Shown: positions 1 through 8,822 of the stretch, one piece after another
Layout: each line of letters begins with the position of its first letter
How positions within the stretch are numbered: position 1 is the first letter of the stretch
Source of the DNA: Betaproteobacteria bacterium
Lineage (GTDB): Bacteria; Pseudomonadota; Gammaproteobacteria; Burkholderiales; SG8-41
Direction: 5' to 3'
Assembly (NCBI GenBank): GCA_029863175.1
Contig: JAOTVX010000023.1
Coordinates: 1-58,210 of the forward strand
DNA length: 58,210 nucleotides
The notes under the pieces: model-generated
Seen by the model: only the letters and a program-made list of their open reading frames with translations
What the model was told of the DNA's origin: nothing
The model's database searches: none
Program-made: the position numbers and the translations under genes

Positions 1-342
1 CTTCTGGGTCCCTTTCTCGATCGACTCGATGTGGCTTAACATCTCATGCTCGAAGCGGAACAGGAACAGGCGGGCGCGGGCGCGCAGCACCGGATCGGCA
101 GGCATGAGCTGTGGGTGCGGAAAACGGTCGTCGATGTACTCGTTGATGATATTCGACTCGTACAGGATCAGATCGCGCTCGACCAGTACCGGGACCTGGT
201 TGTAGGGGTTCATCACCGCCAGGTCCTCGGGCTTGTTGAACAGATCGACGTCGACGATCTGAAAATCCATCCCTTTCTCGTACAGCACGATGCGGCAGCG
301 CTGGCTGAAGGGGCAGGTCGTGCCTGAATATAAGGTCATCAT
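1..342 (-). CDS. sspA: SspA, stringent starvation protein A (glutathione S-transferase fold), partial
   Basis: The 114 codons present encode the N-terminal thioredoxin-like half of SspA; the C-terminal helical half lies beyond the window edge. Seen: the TTCPFSQRCR segment, then a VDLFNKPEDLAVMNPYNQVP stretch and the LYESNIINEYI segment typical of SspA. Two consecutive ATG codons (342 and 339) are possible starts. SspA is an RNA-polymerase-associated protein that in enterobacteria helps cells survive starvation and acid. In Betaproteobacteria it commonly follows the cytochrome bc1 genes, as here, where it lies downstream of petC on the same strand. A heptad repeat array separates the two. Confidence 0.93.
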   Translation of the reverse strand, partial: MMTLYSGTTCPFSQRCRIVLYEKGMDFQIVDVDLFNKPEDLAVMNPYNQVPVLVERDLILYESNIINEYIDDRFPHPQLMPADPVLRARARLFLFRFEHEMLSHIESIEKGTQK

Positions 343-348
343 AAGAGC

Positions 349-411
349 GGTGATGGGTAACGGGTGAGGGGTGACGGGCGACGGGTGACGGGTCACAGGT
401 TACAGGTCACG
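349..411. repeat. Intergenic heptad array, GGTGACG class
   Basis: Nine successive 7-nt units fill the petC-sspA gap. The first six follow GGTGACG (with GGTGATG, GGTAACG, GGCGACG variants); the last three switch to GGTCACA, GGTTACA, GGTCACG. GTGAC and GTCAC are reverse complements, so the two halves can pair with each other. The array ends 3 nt before the petC stop codon at 415-417. Confidence 0.85.
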
Positions 412-414
412 GTA

Positions 415-1188
415 TTAGTGGACGGCCTTCCAGTACTCCTTCTTCAGGGCGTAAGCGAGCACGAACAGGATGGCGAGGAAGAGCAGAACGTAAAAACCAA
501 TCTCGATGCGGGTGCGCTTCACCGGCTCGGCCATGTAGGCCAGAAAGTTGACGAGGTCGCCTACCAGGCGGTCGTACTCGAGCGGGTTCAGGCTCCCCGG
601 CCGGGCGAACACGAGTTTCTGCACCTCGCGCTTTTCCACGTCTTCCTCGTCGTTACCGCGGGGGATCGTGACCACTTCCGTGCGCAGTTCCTGCTCGCCC
701 TGCAACTGCCACAGGACGTGCGGCATGCCGACATCGCGATAGACGACGTTGTTCCAGCCTGTCGGTCGCGCTGGGTCGCGATAAAAGCTTCGCAAATAGG
801 TGTAGAGCCAGTCCGCACCGCTGCCTGCAGGCGAAGCGCGCGAACGCGCGATCACGGTGAGGTCCGGCGGAACCGCCCCGAACCATTCCTTCGCGTCATT
901 CGGATTCATGTTGTTTTTCATCAGATCGCCAACCTTCGCACCTGCGAAGATCAGGTTGTCGCGAATCTGCTGCGCAGTGAGACCCAGGTCCTCCAGCCGG
1001 TTATAGCGCATGTAGCTCGCGCTATGGCAGCCGAGGCAATAGTTCACGTAGACCCGCGCGCCGCGCTGCAGCGAGATCAGGTCATACTCATCGATCGGCG
1101 CGCGGTCGAGCGGTACTTCATCCCCCGCCGCCAGGGCAAGCGCCGGCGCCGCGAGCAGCGCCACAAGCAGTTGCCTGCCGCGGCCCAT
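415..1188 (-). CDS. petC: Cytochrome c1 of the bc1 complex
   Basis: Encodes the membrane-anchored c-type cytochrome that passes electrons from the Rieske centre to soluble cytochrome c or a terminal oxidase. The 257-residue protein has a signal peptide ending near residue 21, a single heme motif CLGCH at residues 51-55, a GMPHVLW segment that supplies the distal methionine, and a C-terminal transmembrane helix followed by basic residues (KKEYWK). Length is normal for the proteobacterial family. It is the last gene of petA-petB-petC, 1 nt after petB, so co-translation is likely. Confidence 0.97.
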   Translation of the reverse strand: MGRGRQLLVALLAAPALALAAGDEVPLDRAPIDEYDLISLQRGARVYVNYCLGCHSASYMRYNRLEDLGLTAQQIRDNLIFAGAKVGDLMKNNMNPNDAKEWFGAVPPDLTVIARSRASPAGSGADWLYTYLRSFYRDPARPTGWNNVVYRDVGMPHVLWQLQGEQELRTEVVTIPRGNDEEDVEKREVQKLVFARPGSLNPLEYDRLVGDLVNFLAYMAEPVKRTRIEIGFYVLLFLAILFVLAYALKKEYWKAVH

Positions 1189-1189
1189 G

Positions 1190-2596
1190 TCAGTGCACCC
1201 CTTCCCAGGTCACCCGCGAAGGTTCGGGCTTGGTCCGGTCCATTCTCGTGTACCACGGCATGAACAGGAAGAAAGCGAAATAGATCAGCGTGCCGATCTG
1301 CGACATCAAGGTGCCCATCGTCGTGACCGGTTGGGTACCAAAATACCCAAGCACGAAAAACACCAACACGAAAACCGCAAGCGCCCCCTTGAAGAGCGGC
1401 CCGCGGTAGCGGATCGACTTCACCGGGCTGCAGTCGATCCAGGGCAGGAGCCCGAAGACGAGCACCGCAACGCCCATCAGGACCACGCCCCAGACCTTGG
1501 GCTCGAGGGTGAAGAAACCCACGAGCAGGACGGCAGCGATTGCCGCGACGGTAAACTTGACCGCGCGCGCCTCGACCGACCGGATGATGAGCGCCGAATA
1601 ACCGATCACGCCGGCGGCGAGCACCCACATGAACGTTTCGGTCGTCGCCCGCAAGATCGAGTAATACGGCGTGAAATACCACACCGGCGCGATGTGCGTC
1701 GGCGTCTTCAGCGGATCAGCGGGTATGAAGTTGTTGTATTCCAGGAAATAGCCGCCGAACTCCGGCATGAAGAACATGATCACGCAGAACACGATCAAGA
1801 AAAAGACTGCCCCCATGATGTCCTTGACGGTGTAATACGGGTGAAACGGGATGCCGTCCAACGGATGGCCGGTCTGGGGATCCTTTTGCTTCTTGATTTC
1901 GATCCCGTCGGGGTTGTTCGACCCGACCTCGTGCAACGCCATGATGTGCGCGGCCACCAGCCCGAGGAGCACGAGCGGAATCGCGATCACGTGGAACGAG
2001 AAGAAACGGTTGAGCGTCGCGTCCGAGACCACATAGTCGCCGCGTATCCACAACGCCAGATCCGGCCCGATCAGCGGGATCGCATCGAACAGGTTCACGA
2101 TCACTTGCGCGCCCCAGGACGACATCTGTCCCCAAGGCAGGAGGTAGCCGAAGAAAGCCTCGGCCATCAGGCACAAGTAGATCATCATGCCGAAGATCCA
2201 GATGAGCTCGCGCGGCTGCCGGTAGGATCCGTACAGCATGCCGCGAAACATGTGCAGGTAGACCACAATGAAGAATGCCGACGCGCCGGTCGAATGCATG
2301 TACCGGATGAGCCAGCCGCCTGGCACCTCGCGCATGATGTATTCGACCGACGCAAACGCCTGCGCGGCGTCCGGCTTGTAGTGCATGGTGAGGAAGATGC
2401 CGGTGGCGATCTGGATCACGAGCACCAGAATCGCCAATGAGCCGAAGTAATACCAGAAGTTGAAATTTTTCGGCGCGTAGTACTCCGCGAGATGCTCGCG
2501 CCAGAGCTGGATCAGGGGAAAGCGCTGGTCGACCCACGTCAGCAGGCCGTTGAACGGCCCTGCCCCGGTGACCGGCGGCTTTTCGGTCGCTGCCAT
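1190..2596 (-). CDS. petB: Cytochrome b of the bc1 complex
   Basis: Polytopic di-heme subunit that oxidises and reduces quinone in the inner membrane. The 468-residue protein starts with the LIQLWREHLAEYYAPKNFNFWYYFG region found in proteobacterial cytochrome b, includes the PGGWLIRYMHSTGAS heme-binding helix, and has a PEFGG(Y)FLE segment at the position of the conserved quinol-site PEWY motif. The length (about 460) matches beta-proteobacterial homologues with extra C-terminal helices. It lies 3 nt downstream of petA and 1 nt upstream of petC. Confidence 0.97.
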   Translation of the reverse strand: MAATEKPPVTGAGPFNGLLTWVDQRFPLIQLWREHLAEYYAPKNFNFWYYFGSLAILVLVIQIATGIFLTMHYKPDAAQAFASVEYIMREVPGGWLIRYMHSTGASAFFIVVYLHMFRGMLYGSYRQPRELIWIFGMMIYLCLMAEAFFGYLLPWGQMSSWGAQVIVNLFDAIPLIGPDLALWIRGDYVVSDATLNRFFSFHVIAIPLVLLGLVAAHIMALHEVGSNNPDGIEIKKQKDPQTGHPLDGIPFHPYYTVKDIMGAVFFLIVFCVIMFFMPEFGGYFLEYNNFIPADPLKTPTHIAPVWYFTPYYSILRATTETFMWVLAAGVIGYSALIIRSVEARAVKFTVAAIAAVLLVGFFTLEPKVWGVVLMGVAVLVFGLLPWIDCSPVKSIRYRGPLFKGALAVFVLVFFVLGYFGTQPVTTMGTLMSQIGTLIYFAFFLFMPWYTRMDRTKPEPSRVTWEGVH

Positions 2597-2599
2597 CGC

Positions 2600-3199
2600 C
2601 TACGCCCCCTTCTGGTCTTCGCCAATGCGGATCGTGCTGTCCGACAGATACGTATGCGGCGGCACCGGGAGATTGTCGGGAGCGGGCTTGTTCTTGTAGA
2701 CACGGCCGGCCAGGTCAAAAAGCGAGCCATGGCACGGGCAATAGAACCCACCCTTCCAGTTGGCGTCGAATGGCTCCGCCTCGGCTTTAAACTTGTCGAC
2801 CGGAGAGCAGCCGAGGTGCGTGCAAATGCCAACGACGACCAGATATTCGGGCTTTATCGAACGATACTCGTTGCGCGCGTACGGCGGCGTGTAATCCGGG
2901 TTGCGCTGGCTCTCAGGATCGGCCACGTTGGTGTCGTTCTTCCTCACCGACTCGAGCATTTCTTTGGTCCGCCGCACGATCCAGACCGGTTTGCCGCGCC
3001 ATTCCAGGCGCATCAGCTCGCCGGGCGCGAGGTTGGTGATATCGGCCTCGACCGGCGCGCCAGCGGCCTTTGCCCGCTCCGAGGGCAACATGCTCGCGAC
3101 AAATGGCACTGCTGTGGCACCGGCAGCGACCCCTCCTGCGACACTGGTGGCGGCAATCAGAAAGCGCCGCTTGCCCGAGTCCAACTCTTTGTCTGCCAT
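2600..3199 (-). CDS. petA: Ubiquinol-cytochrome c reductase Rieske iron-sulfur subunit
   Basis: Carries the 2Fe-2S cluster that accepts the first electron from ubiquinol. The cluster ligands are visible as CTHLGC and CPCHGS, separated as usual. A twin-arginine-like N-terminus (SGKRRFLIAATSVAGG) precedes the membrane anchor, which fits Tat-dependent insertion; the tat genes are a few kb away. The start was set at the ATG at 3199 (MADKELDSG) rather than 24 nt upstream because homologues begin here. First gene of petABC, divergent from htrA. Confidence 0.96.
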   Translation of the reverse strand: MADKELDSGKRRFLIAATSVAGGVAAGATAVPFVASMLPSERAKAAGAPVEADITNLAPGELMRLEWRGKPVWIVRRTKEMLESVRKNDTNVADPESQRNPDYTPPYARNEYRSIKPEYLVVVGICTHLGCSPVDKFKAEAEPFDANWKGGFYCPCHGSLFDLAGRVYKNKPAPDNLPVPPHTYLSDSTIRIGEDQKGA

Positions 3200-3570
3200 A
3201 CGAATATTCCCGGCTGTTGGCAAAGGGCGACATTGTACACAAACGCGACGCGAAACTTAAGCAAAACTTGAAAAAATAACTTCTAGTCAATAGGTTGCAA
3301 CACCCATCTCCAGGCGCCTTCTCGGTCCGGCATCAGCGGTCCCGGCTGCGGGCTCCCGGCTTTAACGCGCGCGCTTCGACGCGTTCGGTCCGATCGGCGC
3401 CGAGCTTTCGGAATTAATCCGTTTCAGGCAATAATCGCTGTCATCAGGGACACTCCGATACTGGTTCAGGCAGGCGTCCAGCTCGTTGCGCTGAATATGC
3501 GGCTGGCCTTGTTGCTAAGAGATCGATTCGAACCGAACCAGTTCCAATAGACGCAAAGCATTCCCGACCC
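3200..3570. other. Divergent intergenic region between petA and htrA
   Basis: This 371-nt gap separates two divergently transcribed genes and should hold promoters for both. Apart from the candidate petA -10 listed separately, I see only GC-rich sequence with short CCGGCT-type repeats near 3340-3360. No convincing ORF, RNA gene or terminator was found. Confidence 0.5.
3232..3260 (-). promoter_or_regulatory. Candidate sigma70 promoter for petABC
   Basis: On the minus strand a TACAAT -10 element (3232-3237) lies 17 nt from a weak -35-like TTAAGT (3255-3260) and about 33 nt upstream of the petA ATG. The -10 is good and the -35 poor, so this is a suggestion only. Confidence 0.35.
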
Positions 3571-4734
3571 ATGCGCAAGCTTTGGCTGGTATTTGCCCAG
3601 ACCGCGACCGTTTGTCTCGCAGTGCTGTTCGTGGTCTCCACGCTGCGGCCTGACCTCCTTTCGTGGCGCGCGCGCAGTAACGTTGTTGCCATCAAGGAGC
3701 GGTCCGTCGGCGTGCCCGTCCGGGAGACGACCTCGTTCAGCGAGGCTGCGCGTAAGGCGATGCCGGCAGTGGTCAACATCTTTACGAGCCAGGATGTAAA
3801 GCGGCCGCGGCACCCGCTGCAGGATGATCCTGTCTTCCGCTACTTCTTCGGTAATCCTTCGGACCCGGACGTGCAGCGGCGCGAAGGATTGGGCTCCGGG
3901 GTGATCGTCAGCGAGACAGGCTACGTCCTCACCAATCACCATGTAATCGAGGCGGTGGACCAGATCGAAGTAGCGCTAGCCGATTCGCGCAAGGTGTCCG
4001 CGCAGGTGGTCGGTGCAGACCCGGAGACCGACCTCGCCGTGCTCAAGATCGAAGTGCGGGACCTGCCCTCCATTACGTTCGCGCGTTCGGATCGTCTTAG
4101 GGTGGGCGACGTCGTACTCGCGATTGGCAACCCGTTCGGCGTCGGCCAGACCGTCACGCTCGGCATTGTGAGCGGACTCGGCCGCAGCCATCTCGGCATC
4201 GCGACTTTCGAGAACTTCATTCAGACCGATGCGGCGATCAACCCGGGAAATTCCGGCGGGGCGCTCGTCGATACGCAAGGCAACCTCGTGGGAATCAACA
4301 CCGCGATCCTGTCGCAGACCGGGGCCGCTGCCGGTATCAGCTATGCAATTCCCGTGAGCATTGCCCGCCAGGTCATGGAGCAGATCATCCAGAAGGGATC
4401 CGTCACACGGGGATGGGTTGGCGTGGGGGTGCAGGACATCACCAAAGAGCTCGCCGAATCGTTCAAGTTGCCCAGCGCGAGTGGCGTGCTGATCTCACAG
4501 GTGGAGCGCGGCGGACCCGCGGACCGAGCGGGCGTGAAGCTGGGCGACGTCCTGGTCGCGGTGAACGACACCCCGGTCGCCGATTCGATCGGCATGCTGA
4601 ATCTGATTGCCGCGCTCGCGCCGGGCGCGAGCGCGCGGCTGAGGCTCCTGCGTGAGCAGGGCGCATCCGAGGTCACCGTCACGGTGGGGCAACGCCCGAA
4701 GCCGCAGCCGCAACCGCAACCGCAGAATCCCTGA
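3571..4734 (+). CDS. HtrA/Deg-family periplasmic serine protease
   Basis: Membrane-anchored trypsin-like protease of the DegS/DegQ type, involved in envelope protein quality control. The 387-residue protein has an uncleaved N-terminal hydrophobic segment (about residues 5-23) and a catalytic triad at His124 (TNHHV), Asp154 (ETDLAVL) and Ser228 (GNSGG). A single PDZ domain occupies roughly residues 275-370, followed by a short Pro-Gln-Lys tail. One PDZ domain and a membrane anchor favour a DegS-like arrangement over two-PDZ DegP. It is transcribed away from petABC and converges on tatC. Confidence 0.92.
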   Translation: MRKLWLVFAQTATVCLAVLFVVSTLRPDLLSWRARSNVVAIKERSVGVPVRETTSFSEAARKAMPAVVNIFTSQDVKRPRHPLQDDPVFRYFFGNPSDPDVQRREGLGSGVIVSETGYVLTNHHVIEAVDQIEVALADSRKVSAQVVGADPETDLAVLKIEVRDLPSITFARSDRLRVGDVVLAIGNPFGVGQTVTLGIVSGLGRSHLGIATFENFIQTDAAINPGNSGGALVDTQGNLVGINTAILSQTGAAAGISYAIPVSIARQVMEQIIQKGSVTRGWVGVGVQDITKELAESFKLPSASGVLISQVERGGPADRAGVKLGDVLVAVNDTPVADSIGMLNLIAALAPGASARLRLLREQGASEVTVTVGQRPKPQPQPQPQNP

Positions 4735-4758
4735 TCTGAACCTCTACGGCGCCAGGAG

Positions 4759-5565
4759 CTATTGGCTGCGGCCCTTGTCCTGGGCCTCGCTCTCGTCGAG
4801 CTCCCGATCCATTTCTTCTTCCCCGGGCGGACGGTAATCCCCCTCGTCTTGCGCCGGGCGCCGCCCAAATGCCCGCGCCGCGAGCAGCCCGACCTCAAAC
4901 AGCAACCACATCGGAAACGCGAGCAGCAGCTGCGAGATCACGTCCGGCGGCGTGACGATCGCGGCCACGACGAACGCGCCCACGACAAAATAAGGCCGGA
5001 TGTTGACGAGCTGCTCGATCGTCACGACGCCCATCCGCGTGAGCACGAGCACGACGATCGGCACTTCAAAGCTCACGCCGAAAGCGAGAAACATGGTGAG
5101 CACGAAGTTGAGATAGTTCTCGATGTCCGGCGCAACGGAGATGCTCTTCGGCGCAATGTTGAAGACGAAGTCGAAGACGAGCCGGAACACGAAGAAGTAG
5201 CAGAACGCGATGCCGACGAGGAAGAGCACCGTGCTCGCCGCAACGAGAGGAAGCACGAGTCGTTTTTCGTGGGCGTAGAGGCCGGGCGCGACGAATGCCC
5301 AGGCCTGATACAGGACGTACGGCAGCGCCACCGAGAAGGCGACCATGGCAGCCACCTTGACCGGGATCAGGAACGGCGTCACGACGCCCGTCGCGATCAT
5401 CTTGGCGCCGTTCGGCAGCGTGCTGAGTAGAGGCTGCGCAAGGATGTCGTAGAGTTCGGAGGCAAACGGAAACAGGCATACAAAGACGATTCCCACCGAG
5501 ATCAGGGTGCGCAAGAGGCGATCGCGCAGCTCCATCAAATGGGAAATGAAAGTGTCTTCGCTCAT
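4759..5565 (-). CDS. tatC: Tat translocase subunit TatC
   Basis: Six-helix receptor that binds twin-arginine signal peptides. The 268-residue protein begins with the family signature EDTFISHLMELRDRLLR and carries the usual six hydrophobic segments. An acidic tail (GDYRPPGEEEMDREL) extends beyond the last helix. It ends the tatA-tatB-tatC run, 21 nt downstream of tatB, and converges with htrA 24 nt away. A likely substrate, the Rieske protein, is encoded nearby. Confidence 0.97.
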   Translation of the reverse strand: MSEDTFISHLMELRDRLLRTLISVGIVFVCLFPFASELYDILAQPLLSTLPNGAKMIATGVVTPFLIPVKVAAMVAFSVALPYVLYQAWAFVAPGLYAHEKRLVLPLVAASTVLFLVGIAFCYFFVFRLVFDFVFNIAPKSISVAPDIENYLNFVLTMFLAFGVSFEVPIVVLVLTRMGVVTIEQLVNIRPYFVVGAFVVAAIVTPPDVISQLLLAFPMWLLFEVGLLAARAFGRRPAQDEGDYRPPGEEEMDRELDESEAQDKGRSQ

Positions 5566-5586
5566 TTGCCTCGTCCGTGAATCGAA

Positions 5587-6018
5587 TCACGCCGGCTTGC
5601 GCGTCGACGCCTCAGCAGAAGGCTCGAGCGCAAGGTCGAGTTGCGGGGAAGCGGGAACCGCGGATGGCTCGCGCTCGGCGGGAGCCGGCTCGGACTCGGG
5701 AGCGGGCGCCGTTTCCGGGTCGGCCTGGGACTGCGTGCATTGGGCGACCCGATTCAGCTCGTTATCCGTCTCGCTCAGTCCTTGTTGCACGGACTGTTCG
5801 AACGAGCGCGCCGTGTCCTCCACGCCGGTGCGAAGCTTCCTCAACTCGTCGAACTCCATCTCTCGCGAGATATCGGCTTTGACGTCATTGACGTAGCGCT
5901 GCATCCGGCCGAAGAGGTGACCGGCGGTGCGCGCGACCTTGGGCAGCCGCTCCGGCCCAATCACGATCAGGGCGACGACCGCGATGAGGAGCAACTCGGT
6001 GAACCCGATATCGAACAT
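5587..6018 (-). CDS. tatB: Tat translocase subunit TatB
   Basis: Single-pass protein that forms the substrate-binding core with TatC. It starts MFDIGFTELLLIAVVALIV, has the GPERLP hinge, then an amphipathic helix and a coiled, charged region, and ends in a variable Pro/Glu/Ala-rich tail. The 143 residues fit TatB rather than TatA. It lies between tatA and tatC on the same strand. Confidence 0.95.
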   Translation of the reverse strand: MFDIGFTELLLIAVVALIVIGPERLPKVARTAGHLFGRMQRYVNDVKADISREMEFDELRKLRTGVEDTARSFEQSVQQGLSETDNELNRVAQCTQSQADPETAPAPESEPAPAEREPSAVPASPQLDLALEPSAEASTRKPA

Positions 6019-6027
6019 GGAAGAACC

Positions 6028-6094
6028 GTGAGCGCCGAGCAGCGTGCGGTTCTGGCCGCAGCCAGCAGCTACTGCTTACCGATTACCGCTCACG
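6028..6094. repeat. Weak heptad-type array in the tatA-tatB gap
   Basis: The right half reads as 7-nt units GCTTACC, GATTACC, GCTCACG and runs into the tatA stop codon. A left half with GTGAGCG-like sequence could pair with it. It is a degenerate member of the intergenic array family and less certain than the others. Confidence 0.45.
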
Positions 6095-6320
6095 CCTTTG
6101 GCGTCTCCTTCTTGGCCTCGCCCTCGATGGTCTGTCCGGTGCTGGGCGGAATTTCCGGCTTCGCCTGCGCGGATTTTTCCTCCTCGGACTTCATGCCGTC
6201 CTTGAAGCCCTTCACTGCGCTGCCCATATCGGTGCCGAGATTGCGCAGCTTCTTGGTGCCAAAGACCAGTACGACCACCAGCAGTACGATCAGCCAGTGC
6301 CAGATGCTAAGCGAGCCCAT
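6090..6320 (-). CDS. tatA: Tat translocase subunit TatA
   Basis: Small pore-forming Tat component. The 76-residue protein has an N-terminal membrane helix ([17 protein letters not shown]), the [12 protein letters not shown] hinge and amphipathic helix, and a charged tail, as usual for TatA. It follows hisE by 62 nt, the common betaproteobacterial arrangement of tat genes at the end of the his operon. Confidence 0.96.
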   Translation of the reverse strand: MGSLSIWHWLIVLLVVVLVFGTKKLRNLGTDMGSAVKGFKDGMKSEEEKSAQAKPEIPPSTGQTIEGEAKKETPKA

Positions 6321-6382
6321 GTATCACTCCTCGCCGCCCTTCATCGCGGGCAGCATTTAATCGCCGCGGACGCGCGCTCCGC

Positions 6383-6703
6383 TCAATTGCGCGATGCCTT
6401 TTCATCAACGCCCGAGATCCCCTCCCGGCGCCGCAGCTCGGCGAGCACGTCCTCGGGCTTGAGGCCGTGCCACGCCAGCACGACCAGGCTGTGAAACCAT
6501 AGATCCGCAGTTTCGCGCACGATGTTCAGTTTATCACCGCCCTTGGCGGCCAGCACCGTTTCGGCGGCCTCCTCGGCCAGCTTCTTGAGCATCGCGTCCT
6601 CGCCCTTGGCAAACAGGCTTGCCACGTATGAGGCCGCAGGCTCGGCCTCGCGGCGCGCCGCGATCACCTCGCCCAGACGGGTCAGCACATCGTCCTTGAT
6701 CAT
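6383..6703 (-). CDS. hisE: Phosphoribosyl-ATP pyrophosphatase HisE
   Basis: Hydrolyses phosphoribosyl-ATP to phosphoribosyl-AMP, step two of histidine synthesis. The 106-residue all-helical protein has the MazG-like metal-binding residues in [13 protein letters not shown] and the [10 protein letters not shown] segment. The start at 6703 gives the expected N-terminus ([14 protein letters not shown]) and a 4-nt ATGA overlap with hisI, so the longer upstream reading was rejected. HisI and HisE are separate genes here, not the fused HisIE of enterobacteria. Confidence 0.95.
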   Translation of the reverse strand: MIKDDVLTRLGEVIAARREAEPAASYVASLFAKGEDAMLKKLAEEAAETVLAAKGGDKLNIVRETADLWFHSLVVLAWHGLKPEDVLAELRRREGISGVDEKASRN

Positions 6704-7089
6704 CGCCGGTAGATATCCTTCGGGTCCCTCAGAACCGGATCGACCACCACCCATTCGCCGTCCTCGAGCTTCTGGTAGAAGCAGCTTTGCCTTCCAGTAT
6801 GACAGGCGATGCCGCCCGCCTGCTCTACCGCCAGCACAATCACGTCCGCGTCGCAATCGAGCCTGATCTCCCGTACCTGCTGAACGTGACCCGATTCCTC
6901 CCCCTTGTGCCACAGTTTCGCGCGCGAGCGCGACCAGTAGTGCGCCTCTCCGGTTCGCGCCGTTTCCTGCAACGCTTCGCGGTTCATCCAGGCCACCATG
7001 AGCACTCTGCCGCTGCCCGCGTCCTGGGCTACTGCCGGCACCAATCCTTCAGGCGACCATTTGATCTTTTCGAGCCACGCTTCTTTCAC
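6700..7089 (-). CDS. hisI: Phosphoribosyl-AMP cyclohydrolase HisI
   Basis: Opens the purine ring of phosphoribosyl-AMP, step three of histidine synthesis. The 129-residue protein shows the [11 protein letters not shown] segment, the Mg-binding DCDAD motif, and the zinc-binding residues in [11 protein letters not shown]. It starts [11 protein letters not shown] and overlaps hisE by 4 nt. An inverted heptad array separates it from hisF upstream. Confidence 0.95.
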   Translation of the reverse strand: MKEAWLEKIKWSPEGLVPAVAQDAGSGRVLMVAWMNREALQETARTGEAHYWSRSRAKLWHKGEESGHVQQVREIRLDCDADVIVLAVEQAGGIACHTGRQSCFYQKLEDGEWVVVDPVLRDPKDIYRR

Positions 7090-7091
7090 CG

Positions 7092-7197
7092 GTTCAACGT
7101 TCCAAGTTCAAGGTTCAAGGTTCAAGGTTCAAGGTTCAAGGTTCAAGGTTTAGACAGAATACACGGAACTTTGAACTTGGAACATTGAACATGGAAC
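7092..7197. repeat. Intergenic inverted heptad array, GTTCAAG class (hisF-hisI gap)
   Basis: The left arm (7092-7147) has eight 7-nt units: GTTCAAC, GTTCCAA and six perfect GTTCAAG. After a loop of about 17 nt, the right arm (7165-7197) has four full units and a partial one, alternating GGAAC and TGAAC forms, the reverse complement of the left. The array fills almost the whole gap between hisF and hisI. Confidence 0.93.
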
Positions 7198-7202
7198 GGC
7201 GG

Positions 7203-7973
7203 CTACAGCCGGACTTCGATGCCATGGCGCGCCATGTGCTCCTTCGCCTCGCGCACCGTGTACTCGCCGTAGTGAAAAATGCTCGCGGCCAGCACTGCGT
7301 CAGCATGGCCTTTGAGCACCCCGTCGACCAGATGATCGAGATTGCCTACACCACCGCTCGCGATGATGGGGATTGATAGCGCCTCGGAGAACGCGCGAGT
7401 TAGCTCGAGGTCGAAGCCGCTGCGGGTTCCATCGCGGTCCATGCTGGTCAGGAGAATTTCGCCGGCGCCGGCCCGCTCCATTCTCCGGCCCCAGTCGAGC
7501 GCATCCAGTCCCGTCGGCTTGCGCCCACCGTGGGTGTAGACCTCCCAACGCGGCGTGCCCGCACCTGGCACCTGTTTCGCGTCTATTGCCACGACGATGC
7601 ATTGCGCCCCGTAGCGGCCAGTCGCCTCGGCGACCAACTCCGGATTCTCCACCGCGGCCGTATTGATGCTGACCTTGTCGGCACCGGCATTGAGCAGGCG
7701 CCGCACGTCTTCCACGGCGCGAACGCCGCCGCCCACCGTCATTGGAATGAACACTTGCGCAGCGACTGCCTCCACCACGCCAACGATGACGTCCCGGCCG
7801 TCGCTCGAAGCGGTAATGTCCAGAAAGGTCAGCTCGTCCGCGCCCTGCTCGTCGTAGCGGCGCGCGATCTCCACGGGGTCGCCGGCATCGCGCAGCCCGA
7901 CGAAGTTGACGCCCTTCACCACTCGCCCGGCCGTGACGTCAAGACAGGGGATGACGCGCTTGGCAAGACCCAT
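7203..7973 (-). CDS. hisF: Imidazole glycerol phosphate synthase cyclase subunit HisF
   Basis: Beta/alpha-barrel enzyme that, with HisH, turns PRFAR and ammonia into imidazole glycerol phosphate and AICAR. The two catalytic aspartates sit in VIPCLDV near the N-terminus and in VVAIDAKQV mid-protein; phosphate-binding loops GGGVR and ASGGVG are present. Start set at 7973 ([13 protein letters not shown]), giving 256 residues, the family's usual size. It follows hisA across a repeat array. Confidence 0.97.
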   Translation of the reverse strand: MGLAKRVIPCLDVTAGRVVKGVNFVGLRDAGDPVEIARRYDEQGADELTFLDITASSDGRDVIVGVVEAVAAQVFIPMTVGGGVRAVEDVRRLLNAGADKVSINTAAVENPELVAEATGRYGAQCIVVAIDAKQVPGAGTPRWEVYTHGGRKPTGLDALDWGRRMERAGAGEILLTSMDRDGTRSGFDLELTRAFSEALSIPIIASGGVGNLDHLVDGVLKGHADAVLAASIFHYGEYTVREAKEHMARHGIEVRL

Positions 7974-8050
7974 ACGGATGGCAGGCTGAAGGATGGAGGC
8001 AGGCGATTCGGAATCAGCCCTCGTTATCCGTCTGCCTTTTGCCTCCCGTC
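7974..8050. repeat. Inverted short-unit array overlapping the hisA 3' end
   Basis: A left arm rich in GGATGGN/AGGCAGG-like units (about 7975-8003) faces a right arm with ATCCGTCTGCC and TTGCCTCCCG segments (about 8026-8048), roughly its reverse complement. The right arm reaches into hisA and encodes its last residues (GRQKADG). Unit boundaries are less clear than in the GTTC class. Confidence 0.6.
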
Positions 8051-8800
8051 TTCGGCGTTTGTGGCGCTGAGATGGTCGGCAAGCTTCTGGGCTTCCGCGT
8101 AGTTGAGCTTTCCCTCGTACACCGCGCGCCCGGTTATCGCGCCGGTGATGCCCTCGCGCTCGACCGCGCACAGCGCCTTGATGTCGTCCAGGCCGGTAAT
8201 GCCCCCGCTTGCGATGACGGGAACCGTCAGCTGGCGCGCAAGCATGACGGTCGCCTCGACATTCACGCCCTTCATCATGCCGTCGCGCCCGATGTCGGTG
8301 TAGATGATCGCCTCGACGCCGTAGTCCTGAAATTTTTTCGCAAGGTCCGCTACCTCGTGGCCCGTCATCTTCGACCAGCCGTCGACCGCGACCTTGCCAT
8401 CCTTCGCATCGAGCGCCACCATCACGTGCCCGGAAAACGCCGTGCAGGCATCGTGCAGGAAACCGGGCGTTTTTACCGCTGCGGTGCCGACGATGACGTA
8501 GCTTATGCCCGAGTCGAGGAGCTTCTCGATGGTGTCGAGATCGCGTACCCCGCCGCCGAGCTGCACCGGGAGCTGGTCGCCCACTGCCGCTACGATGGCC
8601 TTGATCGCGTTCTCGTTCTTGGGCCGACCCGCCGCCGCGCCGTTGAGATCGACGACGTGCAGTCGCCGCGCCCCCTGCGCGAACCATTGCTTGGCCATGG
8701 CCCCCGGGTCATCCGAGAACACCGTAGCGGTAGACATCACGCCCTGTTCGAGGCGCACGCATTTTCCGTCTTTGAGGTCGATTGCGGGAATGATCAGCAT
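8024..8800 (-). CDS. hisA: ProFAR isomerase HisA
   Basis: Amadori isomerase of histidine synthesis, a beta/alpha-barrel homologue of HisF. Catalytic Asp lies in [13 protein letters not shown] near the start and the second Asp in [11 protein letters not shown]. The start at 8800 ([13 protein letters not shown]) gives 258 residues; the longer upstream frame is not HisA-like. The last residues ([11 protein letters not shown]) are coded by an adjacent repeat array and have no match to the usual C-terminus as I know it. Confidence 0.96.
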   Translation of the reverse strand: MLIIPAIDLKDGKCVRLEQGVMSTATVFSDDPGAMAKQWFAQGARRLHVVDLNGAAAGRPKNENAIKAIVAAVGDQLPVQLGGGVRDLDTIEKLLDSGISYVIVGTAAVKTPGFLHDACTAFSGHVMVALDAKDGKVAVDGWSKMTGHEVADLAKKFQDYGVEAIIYTDIGRDGMMKGVNVEATVMLARQLTVPVIASGGITGLDDIKALCAVEREGITGAITGRAVYEGKLNYAEAQKLADHLSATNAEDGRQKADG

Positions 8801-8822
8801 GGTTGCGAAGTTAAGTTGCAGG

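Noticed and set aside
1187..2440. Long plus-strand frame (417 codons) opposite petB
   Set aside because: Rich in His, Arg, Asp and Glu without any fold signature; typical antisense shadow of a membrane protein gene in high-GC DNA.
7092..7197. Tandem repeats considered as CRISPR
   Set aside because: Units are 7 nt and directly adjacent with no spacers; no cas gene is present.
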